This document shows positions 33,758-43,200 of a DNA stretch of 64,000 nt, in pieces; within the stretch, counting starts at the first letter, position 1, and each line of letters begins with the position of its first letter. The DNA is from JAMXLO01 sp963794185. GTDB taxonomy: Bacteria > Pseudomonadota > Alphaproteobacteria > Acetobacterales > Acetobacteraceae. The stretch lies in contig CAWCDM010000003.1 in NCBI GenBank assembly GCA_963794185.1, forward strand, positions 1 to 64,000. Direction: 5' to 3'. Both the position numbers and the translations under genes were made by a program. The notes under the pieces are model-generated. The model did not search any database, was not told the DNA's origin, and saw only the letters and a list, made by a program, of their open reading frames with translations.

Positions 33758-35134
33758 ATGATGGAACTCGATCCGGTCATCCTGTCCCGCATTCAGTTCG
33801 GCTTCGTCGTCAGCTTTCACATCATCTTCCCAGCCTTCACCATCGGTCTCGCGGCCTGGCTTGCGACGATCGAGGGCGTGTCGCTGGCGACCGGCAATCC
33901 CGTCTACCGCCGGGTGTTCGACTTCTGGCTGAAGGTTTTTGCCCTTTCGTTCGGCATGGGCGTGGTCAGCGGAATCGTCATGGCATTCCAGTTCGGCACC
34001 AACTGGAGCGTGCTGGCCGAGCGCACCGGATCGATCCAGGGACCTTTGCTGGGTTATGAAGGCTTTACCGCTTTCCTGCTTGAAGCGACCTTCTTCGGTG
34101 TCGTGCTGGTCGGCCGCGATCGCGCACCCCCATGGTTCTACTTCTTCTCCTGCTGCATGGTGTCCATCGGCACCATGCTGTCGTCGTTCTGGATCCTCTG
34201 CAACAACAGTTGGATGCAGGTGCCGTTGGGCCATGCGGTGGTCAACGGCAGGCTGGTGCCTGACAACTGGTGGACGATCCTGGTCGGACCGGTGATGCTG
34301 GTGCGCTGGCCTCATATGCTGCTGGCGGCATTTCTGACCACCGGCATGAGCATCATCGCCACGGGCGCATGGTACTTGTTGCGCGGCAAGGACGTACCGG
34401 CGGCGCGGGTGATGCTGCATTGGGGTCTGGGGCTGGTCGCGCTGATGATCCCGGTGCAGATCGCGTTCGGCCACCTCGCCGGCGACTATGTGCATCGCTG
34501 GCAGCCGGCGAAATTCGCTGCGATCGAGGCACGCTGGCACACCGAACAGCCTGCGAGCGAGGTGCTCATCGGCATCCCGGATGCGACCGCGGAACGCAAT
34601 CTGTTCGCCGTAACCGTGCCGATGCTGGGCAGCTTCATCGCCTCCGGCACCTGGGACTCCAAGGAGGTCGGACTCGACACGTTCCCGCCGGAGGACCAAC
34701 CGCCGGTGCTCATTCCCTTTCTGACGTTCCGCCTCATGGTGGGAATGGCCCTGATCATGCTGGCGGTATCCTGGTTCGGGCTCTGGTTGCGCTGGCGTGG
34801 CCGGCTGGAGACCACGCGCTGGTTCCTCTGGGTGGCGTTCCTGGCGTTTCCCACCGGCTTTGTCGGCGTGATTGCCGGGTGGTTCACAGCAGAGGTCGGG
34901 CGCCAGCCGTGGGTGGTCTATGGCCTGCTGCGGACCAGGGACGCGGTGACGCCGTCACTGGCCACGGCCGATGTGATGTTCTCGTTGCTGGCCTACATCG
35001 CGGTCTATACGTTGGTCTATGCGTTCGGTTTTTATTACGTGTATCGGCTGTTGCGCGACGGGCCGACCAGCGAGCCCAAGGCCGCCCTGCCCGGCGCTTC
35101 GATGGCGGCCGCTGTGCACAGGGGCCTGGAATGA
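33758..35134 (+). CDS. cydA: Cytochrome bd-type quinol oxidase subunit I (cyanide-insensitive type)
   Basis: 458 residues with about nine transmembrane helices. Heme ligands fit His21 (VSFHIIFPAFTIGL) and the QFGTNW and GYEGFTAFLLE blocks; a Q-loop of short type follows (GHLAGDY region), as in CioA. VFALSFGMGVVSGIVMAF and WFTAEVGRQPWVVYG are family signatures. It oxidises quinol and reduces oxygen to water without pumping, useful at low oxygen. The stop overlaps the cydB start (ATGA). Confidence 0.95.
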   Translation: MMELDPVILSRIQFGFVVSFHIIFPAFTIGLAAWLATIEGVSLATGNPVYRRVFDFWLKVFALSFGMGVVSGIVMAFQFGTNWSVLAERTGSIQGPLLGYEGFTAFLLEATFFGVVLVGRDRAPPWFYFFSCCMVSIGTMLSSFWILCNNSWMQVPLGHAVVNGRLVPDNWWTILVGPVMLVRWPHMLLAAFLTTGMSIIATGAWYLLRGKDVPAARVMLHWGLGLVALMIPVQIAFGHLAGDYVHRWQPAKFAAIEARWHTEQPASEVLIGIPDATAERNLFAVTVPMLGSFIASGTWDSKEVGLDTFPPEDQPPVLIPFLTFRLMVGMALIMLAVSWFGLWLRWRGRLETTRWFLWVAFLAFPTGFVGVIAGWFTAEVGRQPWVVYGLLRTRDAVTPSLATADVMFSLLAYIAVYTLVYAFGFYYVYRLLRDGPTSEPKAALPGASMAAAVHRGLE

Positions 35135-36132
35135 CCGCAGTCGAGCCGTCCGCCCTGGCGCTTTTCTGGGCCGCCGTCATTGCCGTAGCAATCGTGGTCT
35201 ATGTGATCCTGGACGGCTTCGACCTCGGCGTCGGGATCCTGTTCGGCACCACGCGGAATCCCGCCTTGAGGTCCGGGATGATGGACTCCATCTCGCCGTT
35301 CTGGGACGGCAACGAGACTTGGCTCGTGATCATCGGTGCCTCGCTGTTCGGGGCATTTCCGGCGGTGTATGCGGTGTTCCTGCCGGCATTTTACATACCG
35401 GTGCTGCTGCTGCTGTTCGGCCTGATCTTCCGTGGCGTGGCCTTCGAGTACCGCCATAGCGGCCGGGCGCATGGGCTGTGGGACTGGGGCTTTACGCTCG
35501 GCTCCGGAGTCGTCGCCTTCGTGCAGGGTGCGGCTGTTGGCGCGATGATCCGTGGCATTCCCGTGGTGAACGGCCAGTACGCCGGGGGCTCGTTCGAATG
35601 GCTGGCACCGTTGCCGGTGCTGTGCGGCATCGGCCTGATCCTCGGCTATGCACTGCTTGGCGCAGGCTGGCTCGTGTTGAAGGCCGAGGGCGCGCTGCAG
35701 GACTGGGCGTGGCGGCGGATTCGGTGGCTCGCCACCGCCGTGATCGTGGTGCTCGGCGTCGCCTTCGTGGCAGCCTTTGCCGAGCGGACGCGGACCGTCG
35801 GCGAGCTTGGCAGCCGTCCCTGGGGTGCGGTGTTTCCACTGCTCGGCATCGCAGCGGTATTCGGCATCTTCACCGGCGTGCGGCGGCGGCGCGAAGCCTG
35901 GCCATTTACGATGACGGTGCTGTTCTTCCTGGCGGCGTTCGCAACGCTGGCGGTGCTGTTCTGGCCGTACATGATTCCATATTCGATCACCGTGGGAAAT
36001 GCCGCTGCGCCGGAGGCATCGCTGTCCTTTCTGTTCTGGGGCGCGGGTGTTTTCGTCCTGCCGGTGATCGCGATCTATACGGGTGCGGTCTACTGGCTGT
36101 TCCGTGGCAAGACGCGGAAGGGCTACGGCTGA
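35131..36132 (+). CDS. cydB: Cytochrome bd-type quinol oxidase subunit II
   Basis: 333 residues, eight hydrophobic helices. N-terminal VYVILDGFDLGVGILFG and ISPFWDGNETWLVIIGASLFGAFP are CydB/CioB signatures. It starts inside the cydA stop, so the two subunits are translationally coupled. No CydX or DUF2474 small subunit is seen after it. Confidence 0.95.
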   Translation: MTAVEPSALALFWAAVIAVAIVVYVILDGFDLGVGILFGTTRNPALRSGMMDSISPFWDGNETWLVIIGASLFGAFPAVYAVFLPAFYIPVLLLLFGLIFRGVAFEYRHSGRAHGLWDWGFTLGSGVVAFVQGAAVGAMIRGIPVVNGQYAGGSFEWLAPLPVLCGIGLILGYALLGAGWLVLKAEGALQDWAWRRIRWLATAVIVVLGVAFVAAFAERTRTVGELGSRPWGAVFPLLGIAAVFGIFTGVRRRREAWPFTMTVLFFLAAFATLAVLFWPYMIPYSITVGNAAAPEASLSFLFWGAGVFVLPVIAIYTGAVYWLFRGKTRKGYG

Positions 36133-36196
36133 CCAGCCGCTTGCAGGAATTTCTGTGGTCGCCGGGCCGGGCAGATTGCCACGCGCCGCTGCGCGG

Positions 36197-36650
36197 TCAG
36201 TAGGGCGACGGGTGCGGTGGATACAGATGGAGCGGCCGGTGGGGCGGCAGGTAGCCGTAGGCAGGGTAACCGTAGGGAGATAGTACCGGCGCGGCGGCAG
36301 CGCCGTACCGGGAGGCTCGCTGTGCCTTGCGGCGCCGCACCGGCACCGACAACGGCGTCCAGGGCAGACTGATGATGTCGATGAAGACGAGGTGCGGGCT
36401 TCTCAGCTCGACAGCCGCCTCCTGAGCCGAGTCGCCTATCCTGCTCAGGACCGACCCGTGGCATTGGGCGGGTATTTGGCGAAGTCGCCGTCGGCTGCCC
36501 ATTCCTCGAGTAGTGCGCGGTCAGAATATGGCTGGCCGTCCGCAAAGACGATCAAGTTCGTGCTCACGCCGGTCAAGGTGAGCGTCTGGCCTTGCAGGCT
36601 GGCATTGTGAATGGTCCGTATTTCCTGATTCTGCGACGCACGGTGTCACC
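36197..36650 (-). pseudogene. Unknown gene in pieces, tyrosine/proline-rich tail
   Basis: One frame (about 36648 to 36445) reads ASLQGQTLTLTGVSTNLIVF, then ADGQPYSDRALLEEWAADGDF; another (to the stop at 36197) reads AAVELRSPHLVFIDIISLPW and ends in a tail of SPYGYPAYGYLPPHRP type. Both look like genuine protein, while the frames between do not. Two small frame changes near 36450 would join them. The start is not found. It converges with cydB. No family recognised; a secreted or envelope role is a guess from composition. Confidence 0.4.
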
Positions 36651-37211
36651 GCCGGATCGGGCGCGGCTACATGATAATCGCGAATTGCGTGCGAAGCAGC
36701 CAGGTCGCTCCGAAGTGGGGTCGCGGCGCGTTCTAATAGGCACCGACAGGCGGATCGGGCAGTCAACGCGATCGTTGATACGCCAATATCGAGCGCAACC
36801 GGTACCTGTAATCGACCTCGGTCGTGCAGAACTCGGCTACCTCCGGTGGCCAGGAGAATCAACTCCCGGAGATGTGCTCCAAGTGTGCCCGGTCAGTCGC
36901 AGCGTGATCCGTCGGAGGAACGATGGAACAAAATTAATGCGTCGCACTGGCCGACGCCTGGGGCTGCCATCATCGCTGGATGCCGGCATGATGCCGTTGG
37001 TTGGGCCCTCGCGGTAATTGCCGCAATTGCTTCTGAATTCTCGCTGTCCAGCCGGCGTTCCCGTCTCCGTTATGACCCGCCGCGTGGCCAAAAGCGCCCC
37101 ACGACGGCACCGAGGGTGGCGTTCCACTCCTCTGCCGCAATCAAGGCTTTGTTTGCAGGCGCGGTCTAGGCGTTGGCCCGAAGGATGGTCATCGGACGCC
37201 GCACGCCTGGA
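36651..37211. other. Interval with no recognised gene
   Basis: Short frames on both strands have arginine-rich, non-conserved compositions typical of chance ORFs in GC-rich DNA. No tRNA, hairpin terminator or repeat family seen. Confidence 0.3.
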
Positions 37212-37427
37212 TCACCCGGCCGCCATCTCCCTAGTCGCCCTCACCGGTAGCTTCAGCACCTTACACAGCGCGGACAGGTTCTCGTCCCGCGGCCGACAGT
37301 GATCTCTCTCCCAGAAATAGATACTTGCCGTGCTGACGCCGACCTGTTCTGCAACTTCGGCAACCGACAAACGACGCTTGATCCGAGCGTCGCGCAGATA
37401 GCGAGCGAAATTTGGCTTACGAGGCAA
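37212..37427 (-). CDS. XRE-type helix-turn-helix regulator
   Basis: 71 residues if translation begins at TTG 37427, which has a good ribosome-binding site (GGAGAGG, 4 bases spacing); the frame is open further upstream but with no such site. The Cro/CI-type helix-turn-helix is ARYLRDARIKRRLSVAEVAE, then QVGVSTASIYFWERDHCRP and ALCKVLKLP. It binds DNA as a small repressor. No neighbouring toxin or phage gene identifies its target. Confidence 0.75.
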   Translation of the reverse strand: MPRKPNFARYLRDARIKRRLSVAEVAEQVGVSTASIYFWERDHCRPRDENLSALCKVLKLPVRATREMAAG

Positions 37428-37584
37428 TGATCCTCTCCTTGTTCCAGGGCAAGTGATACTAATCGGCAAATGATCGGATTACAAGTACCTTGAGATGGTA
37501 TCGCAACTTGACTCGCCTGTAAACTATCCTTCAGTAAGGACAGCGGTTGTCATTTTGGCGGACGCAGCGCCGTGGCTCCCCTTC

Positions 37585-37625
37585 GTCATGGTCGGCAAAG
37601 CGTGCCCCGGCGAAGGCCGGGGGGC
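37585..37625 (+). repeat. Dispersed GTCATGG repeat, copy A
   Basis: GTCATGGTCGGCAAAGCG followed by TGCCCCGGCGAAGGCCGGGG. Nearly the same sequence occurs inverted at 37683 and direct at 46314. Copies A and B face each other about 130 bases apart like the ends of a small MITE. The gap 37428-37929 otherwise shows no gene. Confidence 0.7.
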
Positions 37626-37682
37626 CGGCCATACTCGACTTCGTAGATCTGGGAGCGGTAAAGACGGGATGGCGGGACGCCC

Positions 37683-37716
37683 GGCCTGCGCCGGGGCATG
37701 CTTCGCCCGCCATGAC
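37683..37716 (-). repeat. Dispersed GTCATGG repeat, copy B (inverted)
   Basis: On the minus strand it reads GTCATGGCGGGCGAAGCAT followed by GCCCCGGCGCAGGCC, closer to copy C at 46314 than to copy A. Together with copy A it brackets a short spacer without coding potential. Confidence 0.7.
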
Positions 37717-37929
37717 GGGCCGACTCGCGCATTGTACGCTCACAATGTGAACTGCCACAGCAAGAAGGATAACATGTGTTTCGATGAAATCGCCGACCCA
37801 CAGCCCGATTTGGACTCCGTCCGACCCAGATGCTGGCGACGCTGCTCGGACACCCGATCGGCGGATCAGGCGAATCCCGCCCGCCATCATTTGCTTGACC
37901 CATTCCGTTTCCCTAGGGTAATATATTGT

Positions 37930-38322
37930 ATGCAAGACGTGATCAGCCAATTTCCAGCGCGTAGGCTCACGCCGGATGAACACGCGCTCGTGGTCGAATG
38001 GCTGGCGGCGGCTGGCGACGTTGCCTCGGCGTATGTGAGCAACCGTCGCAGCGATGACCCGGCACTCCATCATAGAATTATCATCGCTGCCGGCCCCAGT
38101 GGCGCACCCTCGCACTTTGTCCACGCGTCAAGCGGTCGGGACATTTGGATCGTATTCTCATCAGGCCGGAGAACGAGAATTCGTCGCTATCAGACCCTAC
38201 GGGCCGCGTTGAATTCCATTCGACCAGTCCTTGTGGACGCAGGATCGCCCAGTGCGGCCGTCAAATCGAAGGCAACCTCCAGCAAACGCAAACGTGTCTC
38301 CAGCAAGCCCAAAGTCGGTTAA
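37930..38322 (+). CDS. Unknown protein with basic C-terminus
   Basis: 130 residues from ATG 37930. The N-terminal two thirds look globular (LTPDEHALVVEWLAAAGDVA, then IVFSSGRRTRIRRYQTLRAA), and the end is a lysine/serine-rich tail (KSKATSSKRKRVSSKPK). Composition differs from the neighbours and suggests nucleic-acid contact. No family recognised. It follows the MITE-like repeat pair. Confidence 0.5.
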   Translation: MQDVISQFPARRLTPDEHALVVEWLAAAGDVASAYVSNRRSDDPALHHRIIIAAGPSGAPSHFVHASSGRDIWIVFSSGRRTRIRRYQTLRAALNSIRPVLVDAGSPSAAVKSKATSSKRKRVSSKPKVG

Positions 38323-38531
38323 CGTCTGTTGCGCAAATGTCTGGGACGCAATGCTGTTCGCGTCGAGTTGGCCGATTCCGAGCGTGCCAAACTTGAAGCC
38401 CTCGCGCAACGGCCAGGCAGGATGGCGGTGCCCCGGTTCCCAAGTTGGGAGCGAACTTTTATTTCTCGTTATGTTCCTGTCGCCGGCCGTCCCCGCCGCA
38501 CGCGCGTATCAGGTATGCGTCCGGCGGCGGC

Positions 38532-38948
38532 TCATGTTCGGCCCATCGTAAACGAGTAGACACAGGCGGAGCCATCGATCAATCCGGTCATTTGTGTTCC
38601 GCTGACGCGGCCGGTCATCACGCCGGTCCCAATATCGCTCCGAAAGGAACCGTCCGGCGCGATGGCCGCCGAGTAGACCATGGTTGGATTCCCTGGCGTG
38701 TTCGGATGCGGCATCGTATAGGTGAACTTGTTGTCGGCTACCTGCACCGCCATCTGAGGCTCGGTTTCGCACCACTGCCTTTGTATTCCCGATCCGAGCC
38801 CGGTGATCTGGACCGTGCCTCGGTACGCACCGTCCCAGGAGACCGAAGGTGCTGGCGCCGTCGAACCGGTTAGCATCGATTGCGAGCCGCAGCCTGCGAT
38901 CGCGAAGGTCGCAATGACAGCCGTTAATCCGTGGCAGCCGAAACGCAT
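38532..38948 (-). CDS. Secreted lipoprotein, unknown
   Basis: 138 residues from ATG 38948: MRFGCHGLTAVIATFAIAGC gives a lipoprotein signal with lipobox IAGC. The mature part has WDGAYRGTVQITG, a cysteine pair, and ends GLIDGSACVYSFTMGRT. The pattern of strands (GTYRGTIxxTG type) resembles small beta-barrel lipoproteins common in Acetobacteraceae, function unknown. An upstream in-frame ATG would bury the signal peptide. It heads toward two other small exported proteins on the same strand. Confidence 0.75.
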   Translation of the reverse strand: MRFGCHGLTAVIATFAIAGCGSQSMLTGSTAPAPSVSWDGAYRGTVQITGLGSGIQRQWCETEPQMAVQVADNKFTYTMPHPNTPGNPTMVYSAAIAPDGSFRSDIGTGVMTGRVSGTQMTGLIDGSACVYSFTMGRT

Positions 38949-39090
38949 AGCGACGTCCTCCCACTGGTTGGAATCCGAAGCGATCCGCCTCCGCAGCCTG
39001 CTGCTCCATGCGCGCCGTATGCAGCACACCTTGCCGCTCAGCGCATTGATATGGGTCAATGCATGGCGGCGGCGGTCATGGACGTAGATT

Positions 39091-39366
39091 TCACTGCGTG
39101 CCGGACGAGTGCCTGCCCGCGACGTATCCCTGCTGATAGGCGGACTGCTCGTTCTTCTTCACCGAGTTGACGATGAGGCCGCCGGCAAGACCCGCCGCTG
39201 CACCGGCAACCGCGCCAAGTGCGGCATTGCCGCCAATGGCGCCGAGGATGGCGCCGCCGCCAGCGCCGATCGCGGTACCGGTCAGCGCGCGCTGCTGCGT
39301 GTCGTTCATGCCCGAGCAGCCTGCCAGAATCAGGCTGCAAACCGACAGAGCGAGTATGGTCTTCAT
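39091..39366 (-). CDS. Glycine-zipper lipoprotein
   Basis: 91 residues: signal MKTILALSVCSLILAGC (lipobox LAGC), then a glycine-zipper region of GTAIGAGGGAILGAIGG type, as in outer-membrane Rcs/YMGG-like proteins. The tail is polar (KKNEQSAYQQGYVAG). Likely anchored in the outer membrane with the zipper inserting into or stiffening it. It follows the Rap1a-like gene by about 20 bases, so they are probably one transcript. Confidence 0.85.
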   Translation of the reverse strand: MKTILALSVCSLILAGCSGMNDTQQRALTGTAIGAGGGAILGAIGGNAALGAVAGAAAGLAGGLIVNSVKKNEQSAYQQGYVAGRHSSGTQ

Positions 39367-39386
39367 GTGCTTGCTCCTACCAGGTC

Positions 39387-39776
39387 TCAGCGGCCGCGCG
39401 GGCACGGGAATTGTTGCGACAGGAATTGGGCTATGCCATCGGTGGCCGGTTGCGCCATCTGGTTCGGGTTCGCCTTGGCCCATTGCACAAAGCTCGCAAC
39501 GGCCTCATTCCGCGTCATCGCCTTGTTCGGCAGACAAAACATGTGGTGGCTTCGGTGTACCGTATCTTGCGCCTCCAGCACGCGGAAGACGCCGACCCCA
39601 AAGCCCTGGCAGAAATTGCCGGCTGCGGTGTAGAGCGGATCGGGCTGCGCCGCAGTGCAGAGATCGACCAGATCGCCCGTGCTGCGGAGCAGGAAACTAT
39701 CCTCGGTAACCGCGGCATGACCCGTCGCGACCGATACCACTGCACAAAGTGCGGCGGCTGGAAACCAACGCTTCAT
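39387..39776 (-). CDS. Rap1a/Tai-family exported protein
   Basis: 129 residues with a signal peptide (MKRWFPAAALCAVVSVATGHA). The mature part fits the Rap1a/Tai domain: LLRSTGDLVDLCTAA, NFCQGFGVGVFRVLE, MFCLPNKAMTRNEAVASFV and the ending IAQFLSQQFPCP, with the conserved cysteines. In Serratia and Salmonella such proteins neutralise type VI amidase effectors in the periplasm. No effector or secretion gene is in the window, so it may be an orphan immunity protein or have another role. Confidence 0.65.
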   Translation of the reverse strand: MKRWFPAAALCAVVSVATGHAAVTEDSFLLRSTGDLVDLCTAAQPDPLYTAAGNFCQGFGVGVFRVLEAQDTVHRSHHMFCLPNKAMTRNEAVASFVQWAKANPNQMAQPATDGIAQFLSQQFPCPRGR

Positions 39777-39963
39777 CTGCATACCCTTGGTTCTCCTCTT
39801 CATTGCATGACGGGTCATGAGCGGTCGCGACCGGTTCCCTGACTCGCTGGCGCGGTCGTTTGCATCGATCCAGGATACATACGAAGACCCGGACGCAACA
39901 GAGTTGCACGGGCGAGGTCGGCCGGGTGGAGACTGTTCACGCCGCGAACCGTCGCGGCCAGGC

Positions 39964-41697
39964 TCAGCGGCGCACGTTCGTCAGTGCAAGTTCAACGATC
40001 TCGTCAGCGCGCCCGTTCAGGACCGCGCGCAACATGTACATCGTGAAACCCTTCGCCATCTGCGCTGTGACCTTGGGCGGCATCGCCAGCTCCATCCGGT
40101 TCACCACGGCATCCACCACCACCGGCCCGGGATGCGCCAGCGCTTCGGCCAGCTTGCCCTCCACCTCCGCCGGATCCTCGATCCGCACGCCCTTGATGCC
40201 GACCGCCTCGGCCATCATCGCGAAGTTCGGATTTTCCAGCTCGGTTCCGGTATTGAGGAACCCGGAAGACTTCTGTTCCAACTCGATGAAGCCCAGCGTG
40301 CCATTGTTGAAGACAACAACCTTCGCCGGCAATTTGAGCTGCCTGAGGCTCAGCAGGTCGCCCATCAGCATGGCGAACCCGCCGTCGCCGGACAGCGATA
40401 CAACCTGCCGCCCCGGGGACGCCGCCTGCGCGCCGATCGCCTGGGCCATCGCGTTGGCCATCGAGCCGTGCCAGAACGAGCCGATCAGCCGCCGGCGGCC
40501 GTTCATCGCCAGGTAGCGCGCCGCCCAGACCGTGGGCAGCCCCACGTCGCAGGTGAAGATGGCATCGTCGGCGGCGAGCTCGCTCAGAACCCGCACGATG
40601 TGCTGAGGGTGCAGCACGCCGCCCTTCCGCCCGGTCGCCAGTTCGTCCAGGCCCTTGCGCGCGTCGCGGTAGTGCGCGACCGACGCGTCCAGATGCGCGC
40701 GGTCGGTCTTCGGCGTCAGGTGCGGCAGCAGCGACATCCAGCGTCGCTCCCAGATCGCCGACCAGGCCGAGATCGACCGGCACGCGGCGGCCGATGTTCT
40801 CGCCGCGCAGATCGATCTGCGCGATCCTGCGCGCGGGCGGGATAGAACTGGCGATACGGAAAGTCGGTGCCCAGCATCAGCAGCGTGTCGCAGGATTCCA
40901 TCGCGCGATAGCCGGACGAAAAGCCGATCAGCCCGGTCATGCCGACGTCATAGGGATTGTCCCACTCGACATGTTCCTTGCCCTTCAGCGCATGCACGAT
41001 CGGCGCCTTCAGAGCATCGGCCAGCGCCAGCAACTGGCTGTGCGCGCCTGCGCAGCCGGAACCGCAGAGCAGCGTGATCTTGCCGGCCTGATTGAGCCAC
41101 GCCGCCAACTGCGCGATGGCATCCGGCGGCGGGACGGTGACAGGCCGCGCCGGCAGCAGCCCTCCCGGCTTCGGCGCGCGGCGCCTCGATGGCCGGCATC
41201 AGCGCCACGTCGCCTGGGATCACCACGACGGCCACGGCGCGATTGGGTCACCGCATGACGGATCGCCATCTTCCAGTACGCGGGGCATCTGCTCGGCGCC
41301 GGAGACCAGCTCGCAATAGGAGCTGCATTCGCGGAACAGGTTTTCCGGATGCGTCTCCTGGAAATAGCCCGAGCCGATCTCCGGCGACGGAATATGCGCC
41401 GCGATGGCGACCACCGGCACGCGCGAACGATGGCAGTCGAACAGGCCGTTGATCAGATGCAGGTTGCCGGGACCGCAGCTCCCGGCGCACACCGCCAGCC
41501 CGCCCGTCAGATGCGCGTCCGCGCCCGCTGCGAAGGCCGCCACCTCCTCATGGCGGACGTGCAGCCAGGTCATTCCTCCGCTGTCGGCGCAGTGAATCGG
41601 TGAACCCGTTCAGGCTGTCGCCGACGATGCCGTAGATCCGGGAGACGCCCGCGGCGGCAAGCGTCTCGACCATCTGGTCTGCAACCGTGGTGGCCAT
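39964..41697 (-). pseudogene. poxB: Pyruvate dehydrogenase (quinone) PoxB, frameshifted
   Basis: Corrected, this is a full PoxB of about 575 residues. From ATG 41697: GVSRIYGIVGDSLNGFTD, HVRHEEVAAFAAGADAHLTG, CAGSCGPGNLHLINGLFDCH, SGYFQETHPENLFRECSSYC, LKGKEHVEWDNPYDVGMTGL, the TPP site GDGGFAMLMGDLLSLRQLKL with VVFNNGTLGF, and the C-terminal membrane-contact end AKGFTMYMLRAVLNGRADEI. PoxB decarboxylates pyruvate to acetate and CO2 and passes electrons to quinone. Six single extra bases, near 41580, 41271, 41238, 41180, 40833 and 40737, break it. It is divergent from fumC with 53 bases between starts. Confidence 0.88.
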
Positions 41698-41750
41698 TTT
41701 CCCTCCTGCTATGCATCATCGGTCCGGCCAGCGTCTCGGGAGATTGCAGC

Positions 41751-43157
41751 ATGACCGAATACCGCACGGAAACCGATAGTCTCGGCGAGGTCAAAGTGCC
41801 CGCCGACAAGCTCTGGGGCGCGCAGACCCAACGGTCGCTCGAACATTTCAGCATCGGCAAGGACCTGATGCCGCGCGAGATGATCACGTCCTACGCCATC
41901 CTCAAGAAAGCCGCGGCCAATGCCAACCATGCCGGAAAGCGGCTCGACGACAAGGCCCACGCGCTGATCGTCCAGGTCGCCGACGAGATCCTGGACGGTC
42001 AGCACCACGACATGTTTCCGCTGCATGTCTGGATGACCGGCAGCGGCACGCAGTTCAACATGAACGTGAACGAGGTGATGTCGAACCGCGCCTGCCAGCT
42101 TGCCGGCACGCCGCTCGGCAGCAAGACGCCGGTACATCCCAACGACCACGTCAACATGTCGCAATCGTCCAACGATTCTTTTCCATCCGCGATGTATATC
42201 GCTGCGGCGCTCGGCGTGACCCGTCGCCTGGTCCCCGCCGTCCGCGCACTGCACGACGCGATCGCGGCGAAGGCCAAGGAATGGATGGACATCGTGAAGA
42301 TCGGCCGCACCCACATGCAGGATGCGACGCCGATCACGCTCGGGCAGGAGTGGTCGGGCTATGCGGGGATGCTCGGCGACGATCTGGAACGGCTCGACGA
42401 TGCCATGAAGGGCGTCTACCACCTGGCGCTCGGCGGCACCGCGGTGGGCACCGGGATCAATGCCGCGCCCGGCTTCGCGGAAGCGGCGGCGGCGGAGATT
42501 TCCCGCCTGGCCGATCTGCCGTTCGTCAGCGCGGGCAATAAATTCACCGTGCAGGGGTCGCACGATGCCCTGGTGCACCTGTCCGGCACGCTGCGAACGC
42601 TTGCTGTGTCGCTCTACAAGATCGCCAACGACATCCGGCTGATGTCCTGCGGCCCGCGCGCGGGGTTCGCCGAACTTCTGATCCCGGAAAACGAGCCGGG
42701 GTCGTCCATCATGCCCGGAAAGGTCAACCCGACGCAGGCCGAGGCGCTGACCATGATCGCTGTTCAGGTGATGGGGAACGACGTGGCGACCGGGTTCGGC
42801 GGCGCCGGCGGCTATCTGGAGATGAACGTCTACAAGCCGCTCATCATCTTCAACATCATGCACTCGATCACGATCATGACGGACGGTTGCACGAATTTTC
42901 GAAAGTTCCTGGTCGAGGGCACCAGGCCGAATTTGAAAAGGATCCAGGAATACGTGGATCGCTCGCTGATGCTGGTGACCGCACTGGCGCCTGTCATCGG
43001 CTACGACAAGGCCTCGAAGATCGCGCACCATGCGATGGACAAAGATCTGACGCTGAAGGCCGCGGCGCTCGATCTTGGCTACGTGACGGAGACGGAGTTC
43101 GACCGCGTTGTCGATCCGATCAAGATGGTCAAGCCGTATGTCGCGACCGCAACATAA
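41751..43157 (+). CDS. fumC: Class II fumarate hydratase
   Basis: 468 residues, intact. Signature GSSIMPGKVNPTQAEAL near residues 318-334; also TGSGTQFNMNVNEVMSNRA, HPNDHVNMSQSSNDSFPSAM and IGRTHMQDATPITLGQE. Oxygen-stable, iron-free enzyme that interconverts fumarate and malate in the TCA cycle. Followed after 43 bases by maeA on the same strand; together they convert fumarate to malate to pyruvate. Confidence 0.97.
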   Translation: MTEYRTETDSLGEVKVPADKLWGAQTQRSLEHFSIGKDLMPREMITSYAILKKAAANANHAGKRLDDKAHALIVQVADEILDGQHHDMFPLHVWMTGSGTQFNMNVNEVMSNRACQLAGTPLGSKTPVHPNDHVNMSQSSNDSFPSAMYIAAALGVTRRLVPAVRALHDAIAAKAKEWMDIVKIGRTHMQDATPITLGQEWSGYAGMLGDDLERLDDAMKGVYHLALGGTAVGTGINAAPGFAEAAAAEISRLADLPFVSAGNKFTVQGSHDALVHLSGTLRTLAVSLYKIANDIRLMSCGPRAGFAELLIPENEPGSSIMPGKVNPTQAEALTMIAVQVMGNDVATGFGGAGGYLEMNVYKPLIIFNIMHSITIMTDGCTNFRKFLVEGTRPNLKRIQEYVDRSLMLVTALAPVIGYDKASKIAHHAMDKDLTLKAAALDLGYVTETEFDRVVDPIKMVKPYVATAT

Positions 43158-43200
43158 GTGCGGATCGTGCTGAACCCCAGCCAAGGAGGCTGACGCTCAT

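Noticed and set aside
36132..36203. Small third subunit of the bd oxidase after cydB
   Set aside because: The sequence after the cydB stop gives no short hydrophobic peptide with a start codon.
41709..43184. 491-codon open frame antisense to fumC
   Set aside because: Shadow frame; fumC on the other strand is unambiguous.
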